64,000 nucleotides of DNA, taken from positions 62,001 through 126,000 of the forward strand of contig NZ_LGCN01000265.1 in assembly GCF_001279005.1 (NCBI RefSeq). The letters run 5' to 3'. The first letter of the stretch is position 1. Every line of letters starts with the position of its first letter. The DNA comes from Streptomyces caelestis. Lineage in GTDB: Bacteria; Actinomycetota; Actinomycetes; Streptomycetales; Streptomycetaceae. The position numbers and the translations under genes are program-made. Positions 1 to 12,000 of the stretch are shown in pieces. The notes beneath the pieces were generated by a model, which saw nothing but the letters and a program-made list of their open reading frames with translations, was not told the origin of the DNA and did no database searches.

Positions 1-1
1 G

Positions 2-3000
2 GCCGAGAGCCTGCCCGTGCCGCCCCGGTGGACCGACCCCGTCACGTACCGGATCGCGCTCCAGAACACCCTGCAGGTCCTCGGCGTGCTGTCCCAGCAG
101 AACGTCACCGCGAACCTGGAGGGGCTGACCACGGTCGGCCTGCCGATCAGGCTCACCGATCCCGACTCCGTCGGACAGACCTACTACACCGTCCGGGTGC
201 ACGGAACGCTGACCGGGCGGCGGTACGAGGGCAGGGACGACAACGAGGGCATGCGCTTCAGCGCCCAGGGCGTCGACCGGATCGACGGCCAGTCGAGCGC
301 GAAACGAGGCCTGGACCTGGGCCTCGAGGGCACGTTCTCGGGCCGTGACAACACCGTCGACGACCTCGCGGGCCTGCCCCGGAACACACTCGGGCTGACC
401 CTGGGCGTACGCGGGGGCTGGCAGTGGGAGACGGAGACCGGCTTCGGCTCGACCGTCACCAACGAGCCGATGTCGGTGAGCAACCAGCCCACCCACCTGT
501 ACCGCTACGACCTGTCCCTCACCGCGACCATGAGCGGTTACTGGCGGCCCCGCGGACTCCTCCGCGGTCTCGGCCTCGGACTGCCGGGTCTGCTGGTCCT
601 GGACGAGCCGGTCAACGTGCTCTTCGGCCGGACGCCGCTGGGCCACCTGCGGGGCGGCGGCCCGAGGACCGGGCAGGTGCTCATCGGCGTCCCCGTACAG
701 CACACCCCCGACGCGGACCCGCACGCGGACGGGGCGCTCAACCCCTACCTGTCCGACGAGTCCGTCCCCACGCACCTGACCACCGAGCGGGCCCTCGCCC
801 TGGCGAAGGGCGACCTCGTGCTGCCCGCGGACCCCGGGGCGGGCCGACCCGCCGGACGGCTCGCCGACCGCGGGACGCAGCGGTTCAAGGACTTCCGGCA
901 GCATCCGTTCGTCATCGTGAACATGGTGGTGCCACCCGTCCTCCTCGCGGAGGTGGACCGGGTCCTGGGGGCGGCGTCGGGCAACGCCTGGCAACTGACG
1001 AAGGAGGGCGCCGCCACCCGGGACGCGATCGTCCGCTCCTTCACCCCCCAGTCCCTGGCGTCGGGCTTCGACCAGAGCTCGGGGCCGCTGGGCCTGGTGG
1101 GCAGCGGCCTGCTGGGCAAGGGGCCGTACGGCGAGCTGTGGGGAACCTTCCGGTACGCCACGGCGGTCGGGGACCTGCGGGCCCTCACCCCGCCGATGTC
1201 CATGGACACCGAGATGACGCTCGGCGGCACCCGGCAGGCGGCCGGCAAGGTCAGCACCAGCACCGGCTTCGTCTTCGGCGGCCAGCTGGTCTACTCCGTC
1301 GCCCAGAACCCGGGCCACGGCCTCATGGGCGCGTACGGCCTCGTCGCCAACCCCCTTTCGGCGTCCCACGCGCGCAGCCGCAGCGTCGTGCGCACGGTCG
1401 TCGCGGACATGAACCGCAAGGGCTTCACCCACCAGGTGCTGGTGGCCGGCGACGTGCGGCACTGGTTCGCGCTGTTCACCAGTCGGCTGGGCACGGGCCG
1501 GATCGGAACGGCCGCGGCGGCCAGGACCTTCGTGCCGAGCCTCCTCGCCGGAGCGGCGGGGACCGAGCTGACCGACCGGGGCGGACTGCTGGGGCACCTG
1601 CCGGAGAAGAGCGCCCACCGGATGGGGCTGATCGACGACGGCATGGGCGACGTCCCCCGCTACACCGGCCGGAGCTGGACGCCGCAGCCCTGGATGCGCG
1701 GCACCGCCTTCGGCACGTACGCGGTGAACCCGCTGGACCCCACCGACGCACTGCTCGCGTTCGACAGGCGGATCGGGACACTGGGGCTCGACGGCGAGAG
1801 CCGGGAGCGGATCCGGCAGTTGGTGACGGCCCGCGCCACGCGGGCGCTGAAGGGGGAGATGACGACCACCGCTCCGTCGACGCCGGTCAGGGCCGGAGGC
1901 TGGGGCTGGGACAGCATCCGGATCGGCAGCCGGCAGGTGCGGGCGCGCGTCGAGCTGATCCCCGGGACGCCCGTGTTCGAGGGACTCGACCACAGCGCGG
2001 AGCTGGAGGAGAACCGGCGGGCCATCGAGACCGTCCAGCGGAACTCGGAGTCCTCCTCCGGGGCAGACGTGGGCCTGCTGACCAGCCAGCTGGTGTACAC
2101 CGGCGACACACAGGTCCCGGCCTCCGGGCCCACGTACACCGAGAGCGGATCGAACCGGAAGACGGTCGCGTCCAGTCACACGGTCACCACCGTCACGATC
2201 TACCGGGCGGCGTCCACCGAACCGCACGCGGAGGTCGTCACCCCGTACCGGATGCGGATCACCCTGGAGGCCGACGACACCCCCCACGCCGGCACGCCGG
2301 CCGGAGCGAAGCCGGCGAAGGGGAAGCCCACGGCCCTCGACCGCTTCCGGGGCCGGCTGCGCATCGTCGAGGAGGGCGACGCCGGCGAGCTGCGCGAGCA
2401 CGTGCCGCTCAGCCTGATGGAACCGGTGCGGTCGCGGGAGGACGAAGGGACCGGCCGGCTGCTGCCCGCGCCCGACCCGGCGGCCGACCCCGCCCTGGCC
2501 GCTCCGCCCCGGCCGGTGTCCCCCGCCCGGGCGGTGGAGGAACTGACGGTCCGGGACGGGGACGGTGTTGTACGGCCGTTCACCTTCCCCGAGAACGGCA
2601 TGCACCCCCGCGGGATCATCGGCGTCGAGAACATCCGCACGGCCGGGGAGCTGCTCCTCACGAAGGCGTACGACGTCGGCTTCCCCCTTCAGGTCCTGGA
2701 GGCCGAGGACGGTCCCGACGCCACCGCCCTCACCGAGCTCCTCCGCAGGACCAGGCGGACCGGGCTGACCCGTCTCGGCACCGGATCGGCGCAGGCGCTG
2801 GAGGACGGCACCAGCTCCACGGCGGTCACGGCGTTCTTCCCGCGCACCACCGAACCGGGCGGCTACCAGGTGGCGGGGCTGACCGAGAAGTCCCTCGCGG
2901 GCACCGACACCGGACAGCTGTCACTGCGCTCGGCACCCGACTTCAGCCGCGCGCTGCTGCTGACGGTCGCCGACGGCAAGAAGCTGGAGGTGCTCAGACG

Positions 3001-6000
3001 GTACGGGGACAACGCCGGCACCTCGTCGTCCGTCGAGCACGGCCAGTCCTCGAGCCTCGGCGGCGCCTTCCTGTACGACTCCCCCGACGCCGGACTCAAC
3101 CAGATCGGAGCCTTCGGTCCCGGCCCCAACGATCTCGACGGCGACGGCATGCCGGTCGGGGACGACCACCTGACCTCGCGCAACCTCAAGCCCAAGACGG
3201 GCCGGTCCTTCCTCTTCGCGGTCCCGGCCACCTGGATCGGCGTCGGCGACGTGCACCGGAACATCCTGGACTCGAAGCTCGCCAACCGGATCCGCGGCGG
3301 CACCTTCGCCAAGGCCAGGTCGGGTCCGCAGGCGATGAGGTCCCAGGCGTACGTCGTCACCTGGATCCGCGAGGACGTCGCCCGCGACCTGCGGATCATC
3401 ACCGACACGAACTTCCCCGAACGCGTCTCGAAGGCGTGGGACGCGGTCGAGAAGGCGAGCAAGGCCTGGGTCGACGCCGACAAGGCCTACTGGAAGAAGC
3501 GGCGCGCCTCCGGCGGGCTGCGCGCGGACCTCGACGCCGCGCAGACCGCCCTGGACAGGGCCGAACGGGTCGCCCGCGCGGCCGGACGCCCGGTCGACCT
3601 GGCCCGGGCCGACGTCGACACCGCGGACACCGCCCTGCGGCAGGCCGAGAGCGACGCGCGCCGGGACCACCGGCTCGCGGACGAGTCCGTGGCCGCCGCG
3701 CAGGCCGACGTCGACGCGTTCGCCGAGAACGCGTACGGCTCCGCACCCGAGCACGACGGCTGGGCGGAGGTCCTGCGGGAGGAGGAGGACGCCGCGCTGG
3801 CCCGACTGGCCGCCGCCGAAGAGGCCGCCGGGACCCTGCGGAAGGAGGCCGACCTGCGGCTGGAGACCGCGCGCACCGGGAAGGCGGCGGCCGACGCGCG
3901 GCTCGACGCGGCCCTGCTGTCCGCGAGGGATCCCCGCCGGGCCCTCGACGAGGCCACCGCCCGCCGGGACGCGGCACGCGACGCCTTCGAGACCCGGCGC
4001 GCCGAACTGGACGCGCTCAGGAACACCGCGGAGAAGGCCGCGGCGGAGTACCACCGGGTGCGGGCCGGGGCGGACCAGCTCACCCGCTGGCACCGGCTCG
4101 CGGCCACCGCGGAGGGCCGCGAGGAGTTGGACGGTCTGCCCGAGCCGCCCGCGGTGACCTACCAGGCGCCGCCCAAGGAGCCCAAGGCCAAGCCCCCGGC
4201 CCCGCCCCGCTACACCAGGACCGGTACGGGGCCGGGCGCCGTCCTCACGTCCCCCACGAACGAGACGTACACGCTCCAGGACGTGCCGAGGGACGGCGAC
4301 GCCTTCTTCCGCGCGCTCGCCCAAGGCCTCGAACACGCCGCCCCGGGGACGCTGGCCGCGCAGGGCATCGACCTCGACGATCCGCGGGCCATGTCCGACC
4401 TGCGCCGGAGGATGGCCTCCTGGCTCACCGACCACGCCGACGAGGACCTGCTGGCCGCCGTCGCCCCCGACCACACCGACGCCTTCAGCGCGGAGGAGAT
4501 CGCCGCGGCGGGCCTGGACCTCGGAACGGACACCCCCGCACGCCGTGAGTTCGACGGCCTCGGCGGTCTCCTCCCGCACGTCGCCGACCTGCCCCCCGGG
4601 GTACGGGCCGAACTGGCGGTCATCCAGCTCCTCCGGCGGGGTGACGCCCCGTCGGAGGCGGGCTGGAACCACGGTGCGGCGGACCTGCTCCCGCTGCTCG
4701 CGGCACGCACCTTCGGCGTGCGCGTCACGGTGGTCGGGAGCGACGGCGGCTTCCAGGACTTCGCTCCCGAGGACCCGACGGGCGACCTCCGGGGGCTCGT
4801 CGGAACATCCGCACACCCCGGCGCCCACGTGGTGCTGAGCCTCGACGACCGCCACTACCAGCCGGCCCTGCCGACCAGCCCTGCTCCGAAGCCGGATCCG
4901 GAGCCGAAGCCGCTGGCTCCGAAGGCGGGTACGGAGCCGAAACTGGCTCCGAAGGCGGATCCGGAACTGAAGGCGGACCCGGAGCCGAAGCCGCCTGCTC
5001 CGAAGTCGGATCCGGGGCTGGAGCCGCTTGTTCCGAAGTCGGGCCCGGAGGCGAAGCTCCCGGCCCCGAAGCCGGACCCGGGAGCGAAGCCGCGGGCCTC
5101 GAAGCCGGACCCGGAGCCCAAGCCGCTTGCCCCGAGGCCGGACCCGTCTCCAGGGGACGGCGAGAAGGGTGCCGGGCCGGAGAGCGACAGCGGTCGGGCG
5201 AGGGGGCGCCGGGTGCCGGTGCCCGGCACGGGGGAGTGCCTCCTGTACTCCTTCATGGCCGGTGACCCCGTGCACATCCGCAGCCGTCTGGGCGGCCTCG
5301 CCGCCACCGACCGCGCCGCGTACGACTGGCTCGGGGACCCCGACGCGGTCCGCGGCGACCTGCGCCGCCAGGCCGCGACCGGCGCCACGACCGGCCCGTC
5401 GCGGACCGCGCTCCGTGCCATGCGGTCCTACCTCGAGGACTACGTGGGCCGCAGCGGGGGACGGCTGCATCCGCAGATCACCGGCCAGTTCCGGCAGACG
5501 GTCGCCGACGCGTTCGCCGCCCGCGTCCGGGGAATGGACCGGGCCGGGATGCTCGCCCTCCTCGACCACCACGGCGTGCGGCAGGTCCCCGTAGCCGAGG
5601 CCCTCGACCCCGCCGCACTGTTGAGGCGGTACGTCGACGCCCGCACGGCGGCGCTGCCCGCCGACCCGGCCGTCTCCCCGCAGGACGTCCGGGCCGTCGT
5701 GGAGGCGGAGGCCGAGGACCTGGGCCCGCGCCGGATGTTCGAGTACCTCAAGCAGCACGGCCTGCTGCCGACGCCCCGCGACCTCGACGACGAGGCACTG
5801 GGCCGGTTGCTCACCACCGCCTACACGCAGAGCGCCGCGCCGCTGGACGACACGGAGCTGCCCGGGCTCCTGGACGCCGTCGTCAACTGGGAGCGGCGCT
5901 GGGGGACGCCGGAGGGAGAGATCTTCCTGTTCCTCGCCGCGCACGCGTTCGACCTCCGGGTCGATGTGGTGCGGTCGCTCCCGTCGGGCCCCCGACGGGT

Positions 6001-9000
6001 CGGCGAGGCCGGGCCCGACAACGCCACAAGGCAGACGGAGGTCTACTACAACGGCGTCGACCACTACGACGGCAGCGACGCCGCACCCCGTGACCGGTTC
6101 GGCGCCCCGGTCCTCCCGAAGAGGATCAAGGACGAGGAGCGCGACCAGGACGGCGACGTACGGCTCAACCCCCTGTGGGTGCCGTTGGACGAGGTCGACC
6201 CCGACCTGCTGATCACCGGCAACCGGGACGCGGTGTGGCTCTACACGGTCACCGACGACGGGCGGGTGATCCTCGGTACGGAGGACCTGAGCGGGATCGT
6301 CACGCCGGAGCAGTTCGACGCGCTCCTGGCGGGGATGCGGGAGAAGGACCCCGACCTGACGGCGGAGGCGCTGCGCGGGACGCTGGACGGGCTGGGCCAC
6401 ACCGGCATCGCCGCCGGGTTCGTCGACGACGGCGGGGAGGCGGCCGGCCGGACGCTGCCGGGCCGCAGCCGGGTGTCCGGCGAGTTCCGCTGGAACAAGG
6501 ACCTGAACTCCTGGGTGGTGAACGACAAGTCGGGCCGCTACATGAGCGAGACGGTCCGGCCGGGTCTGGACGCCGCGGAGGCCGCCGGCTGGCTGACCAA
6601 CGTGGCGGCCCTGTTCAGCGACCGGCTGGGCGTCGTCGTCCGCACCGACCAGGTGAAGACCGCCGCCCCCGTCCCCGCCCCGGCCCTCGCCCCGCCTCCG
6701 CCGTCGGCCCCCACCGCCGACCCGGCCGGCCGCGCTGTCCCGGCCCCTCCGCAGGGGACGCGGCAGCCGGGCACGCCGTCCGGCGACGACACCGGCAGGC
6801 TGGACGTCGCGCGCCGGGTCGGCGCCGTGCTGCACGGCCTCGGCCACCCCGTGGTGCTGGCCGGAGCCGCCCGCGGCCGGGTGCAGTTCGGCCAGTCCCG
6901 GCCGCTGGGCGCCGTGGAGTTCCACCTGCCCGCGGTCTCCCCGCCCGCCGCCGACGGGATACGCGGGGCGCTGGAGCGGGAGATGCCCGGGGCGTCGGTG
7001 CGGGTCCGGCCCGGCACGGGCGGCGGCCGGGTCCTCGACCTGTCGGTGGACGGCGTCGACATCACGGTCACGGCGGTGGACCGGCCGGCCTCCGGCACGG
7101 TCACGGTCGACGGCTTCACCGTGCCGCGGCCCGCGGACTCCCTGGCCGACGCCGCCCTCGCCCTGGCCACCGGAACCGACCCGGAGCTGCGCGGACGCGA
7201 CCTTCTCGACCTGCTGTGGGCGCTGCACCGCACCCCCGCCGACGGCCCCCGCACGGCCACGCCGGTCCTCGCGCGCGAGGACGCCTACCGGTCCGCGCGG
7301 CCCGCCGGCGCCGCCGGCTCCCTCGCCGTGCGGCTCAGCGAACTGCTCGACTCCGCCGCCCAGGACCCCGACGCCCTCACCCGCCACGAGGAGACCTGGC
7401 GCGCCCTCGGCGTCACCGACGCCGGCCTGCCCGCGCTGCGCGCCGAGCTGACCGCGCTGGCCGACGGGCTGCGGGTCCTCCCGGAGGTGACCGCGGACCC
7501 GGTCCGGGCGCTCGCCGCCCGGCTGCCCGGCCTGTCCGCCGCCGACCGTGACGCGGAGCTGGCGGCGCTGCCGCCCGCGGACCGTGAGCGGCTGGCCGCC
7601 GACCCCGTGCTCGTGGACGCCCTGCGCGCCGGGCGCGACCCGGCCGAGTTCGCCTCGGTCGCCGCGCGCCTCATGACGCAGGTGCCCGACGGGGTCGAAC
7701 AGCCCGTCTCCGCCGGTGACCGGGCCCGTACCCAGATCGCCCGGATGTTGCGGGACCCCGACGTCGCGGCGCGGCTGCTCAAGCGCGGTTCGCGGGTCCT
7801 GGTGGTGCCCAGGAACGAGGCGCTGACCTCCCTGGACGCCTTCCGCTTCCTGCGGGGCGCCGTCACCGGCGACGGCCGCCCCTGGGACGACGTCCGCGGT
7901 GCCGGCACGCGCACCGCTGCCGTCACCGAGGAGAACCTGCTCGGCGAGCGCACCACCGTCGGCGCCGACAAGTCCGCCTACCCCGACGGCTACTCGTCCA
8001 CCCTGCACGAGTTCGCCCACACCATCCACCTGCACGGCCTGGACCCCGTCGACCGGCAGCGCATCACCAACACCTTCCGCACCACCACACGGGCCGGCGA
8101 GGCGGGCAACTGGCCCGACGGCCCCCTCCACGGCTACGACGCCGACGGCCGCCGCAGCGCCCCCAACTACAGCAGCCGCAACGAGCTCGAGTTCTTCGCC
8201 CAGCTCACCAACGTCTACCTCATGGCCAACGGCGGCGACGACCCCTACACCGGGCTGCCCCGCAACAACGCCGGCCCGGAGTGGGTGCGCACCCGCCAGC
8301 CCGCCCTGTACCCCCTGCTGCGCCGGCTGTACGGAGAGGGCCCCCCGCCCCGGACCCGCCACCCGCGCAGCGTCGAACCCGCCCGCCCCCGCGGGGCGCG
8401 TCCCGCGGACGTCAACCCCGTCGAGGCCACCGACGCGGAGAACGAGGCGCTGGCACGGGCCCGTGCGCTGTGGGACGTCGCCGAGGGCGCCCCGGGCGAC
8501 GGCAGCGACTCCCATGTGGCCGTGCGCGCCCTGTGGGACGGCGCCACCGGCGCGCACGCGCCGCAGCCGCACGCCCCCGCGCCGTTGCCGTCGCCGTTCC
8601 CCGCTCCGGCGCCGGAGACGCGGTCCGCCGCCGCGCCGCCGCCCGCCGACGGCGCGCTCCAGCAGCGCCTTCAGCAGCTGTGGGCGCTCGTCGACGCCAC
8701 CTTCGGCTCCCAGCCGCTCTCGCAGGAGCTGCGCACCGGACTGTTCAACTCACTGCGCGTGGTCGAGGCGGTGCGCGCCCGGCACCCGCGCCTCGGCCGC
8801 GGCCCGCTGGACCTGGCCGGCATCACCCGGACGCTGCTGCACCTGCCGCCGGACGCGCCGGTGGACGCGGCCCGGCACTACGACGCCCTCACCCTCGTGA
8901 GCAGTGCCCACCGCCGGGGCCGCAGCGGCAGCCTGGACGCCATCGCCGCCTACGGGCTGACCCGGCAGGGCCACCCGGAGCAGTCCGCGCTCAGCGGGGA

Positions 9001-12000
9001 CGACGGCACGCCGTACGGCAGGAACTGGACCGGACGTCCCGGCATCCACCTGCATCTGGACCTGGTCGCCGATCCCCGGGGTGTCCACCCCGCGCCCTGG
9101 GGTCCCGCCGCTCACGCGGTGCTGGCCGAACGGAACGCCGAGGGCATGGTGCTGGCGGACGGCGTACCGGTCTCGGACGAGGAGTTCGCCGAACTCGTGC
9201 TGCACGACCCGGGGCGGCGGCCGGACGTGCCCGTGGTGATCCTGATCGGGGAGGAGGACGGCCGCAACGAGGTCCTGGCACGGGTGATCGCCGACCGCAC
9301 CGGCACCCGCACCTGGTTCACCTACGGCGACCTGCGGCTCGAGACGGCTCCGAGCGGCCGCCGGGTCCCGGTCCTGGCCGCGCCCGCCTCCGCGAACGAT
9401 CCGGCCGGGACCTGGGTCCCCGCCGACCCGGGGCTGGTCCCGGACGACCCGGAGGCCCCCGTCAGGGCCTCGGACGGCACCGTCTTCCCCGACTCCGACA
9501 TCCACACGTACCCCCTGGTCACGGTCGACGGACAGGCCCTGACCGGGCGGGTCTTCCTGGACGCGCACGACATGGCGATGCGGGAGGAGGCCCTGCGGGT
9601 GGTGTCCGCCATCCAGCACTACACCAACGTCGAGGAAGGGCTGCCCGGTGTGTACGCCGGACGGCAGAGCGGCCTGCTGCCCCTGCCGCGGGCCCTGGCC
9701 GACTCCTACGTCGTCGTCGGCCACGGAGACAGCGGACGCACCACCCTGCCCCGCCGCAGCACCGCCGCCAACCAGGCGGTCCACCCCCGGCAGTTGGGCC
9801 GGGTGCTGGCCCGGCGCAAGAGCATGCGGGCGCTGCCCCCGGACAGGCCGGTGTGGCTGCTGCTCTGCGAGCTGTCCATGACGCGCGCCGACCAGGACCT
9901 GCTCGCCCATCCCTCCTCCGCCCAGTACGTCGCCAACGAGACCCGGCGCACCGTCTTCACCGTGGACCGGCAGATCTCGCCGAGCGAGGCCGAGGGCGGT
10001 CTGCCGCCCCGCCTGGTCGTGTACGACGACCCGGACAACCCCGTGGGCCACATCGAGGAGTTCCTTCCCGAGCCCAGGACCGCCGCCCTCGACGCGCTCG
10101 CCGACCTGGGCGGGCTCCCCGCCGACCTGCCGGGGCGCACCGACCGCGCCCTGCACTGGGTGCGGGCCCTGCGGCAGACCCACGGCGTGCGCGTCGACTC
10201 CGACCCGGACCGCGAGGCGGAGTTCCACGAGCTGATCGAGGGCTTCGGCGCCCTCGAGAGGCTGCGCTCCCGGGCGGCCGGCGACGCCGACCCCGGACTG
10301 CTCACCTGGGGCGAACTCCGGCACGTCGTCGGCCGGTACGCCACCCGGCAGGGCTGGAACCCGTCGCTGACCGCCGGCACCCTGGCCCACCTGCTGCACG
10401 CCGCACGCACCGGCCGGCTGCACCCCTCCGAAGCCGCGCGACCCACCGCCGCCGCCGCGCCACCGGTCTCCACCGTCACCCTGGCCCCGACGGACACGGG
10501 CCTCGCCCTCGACGACGAGGCCGAGGCCGGGAGCGTGGCGGTGCCGGACGGCGACGGACCCGCCGAGCCCGCCCCGGAGCTTCCTCCGTCCCGGTCCCGG
10601 GACGCCTTCGAGCACCGCCCCCGGGACATCACCGACCCGGACCAGCGCGGGCAACTCGCCGACCTGGCCGAGCAGCTCGTGCTGTCCGGCCTGCGGGACC
10701 TCAGGGCCGGCCTCCGGCTCCCCCGGATCACGGTCACCGGTTACGGCAACGGCCCGCGCTTCGCGCTGTCCGGCGCCGCCGTCGAGCACGCCGGGACGGT
10801 CGGCCGGCAGCGGGCGGAGGCCGCGCGCGACTTCCTCCGCGACGAGATCCGGCGCCGGCTGGAGCTCAACGAGCGGGCCGTGCGCGACGTCGCGGACGTA
10901 CGCGGCCGCACGGTCCGGGCCGAGGACTTCCCGATCACCACGGAGAGCGGCGGCCGGGACACCGGCGCCACCGGGAGGGCGGCACGGCGTCAGGTGGTCG
11001 TCACGGTCGACCGTTCCCCCCTGTCGGAGGCGGTCGCCCGGCTGGCGGAACTGAGCCCGGAGGACTTCGGCCCGGAGGACTACTTCGCCGGCCCGGACCG
11101 GCTCGCCAGGAGCCTCCTGCACCTCGACGACAACCCCGGGGACGACCCCGACTCGGACAGCGACTCGGACAGCGACTCGGGCAGCGACTCGGGCAGCGCG
11201 TCCACGGACCCCGCCCTCGTACCGGTGCGCTTCGACGACGACGACCTGTCGCCCCGCGTCCGCGGGCTGTACGAGTTGGTGGACGAGGCGATGGCGGCCG
11301 GCCGGGCGACCAGCAGGGAGGCGCTGACCGCCTACCACCTGGGCAGGCAGGGACTGCTGTCCGACGCCACCCGCCTGACCGCACCGGACGGCACCCCGCT
11401 GGGCCGCAACTGGACGGGCCGGCCCGCCCAGGACCTGGACACCTCCTCGTACGACGTGGTGGACGACGACGACCGGAGCCCCCGGCCGTCGCCGTGGACG
11501 CGCCGGCCCGGCGCCCCCCTCCCGTACGTGATCGGGACGAAGGACGGCGACCACACGAAGGTTGGGCTGGCCCTGCCGGACGGCGGCAGGCGGTGGCGGC
11601 TGTCGCCGGAGGAGTTCGCCGAACTGCTGGCGCAGGACGCGGAACTGGCGGGCCGTGAGGACGGTGCCGAGGTGGTGCTCGCGTCGAAGTACGCCGGCGC
11701 CATGGGGCTGGACCTGCCGCGCAGGGCCGCGGCCCGGGTGCGCAGGACGCTGTGGTCGCACAGCGGTGAGGCCGCCCTGAAGCCGCACCCCGACACCGGC
11801 CGCTCCCGCATCGAGGTGAGCGACGACCGGTCCTTCGGCGACGAGCCGCTGGGCGAGTGGATCGCCAGTGACCCCGACGACCTGGGGCCGGACGAGGGAC
11901 GGCCCGAACCCGGGGAGGCCGTCCTGCGCACGATCGACGGGAAGACCCTCCGGGACGCGGACGTCCAGTCGGCCACCCTCACCGACGAGGGCCGGCCCGT

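Noticed and set aside
424..4548. A second long plus-strand frame within the giant gene
   Set aside because: An Arg/Pro/Gly-rich shadow frame. The frame chosen instead shows OTU-like, coiled-coil and other recognisable motifs.
2921..8572. A minus-strand open frame of 1,883 codons antisense to the giant gene
   Set aside because: High-GC DNA opens antisense frames wherever the true frame has strong GC3 bias. The product is low-complexity Gly/Arg/Val-rich with no domain and no ribosome site.
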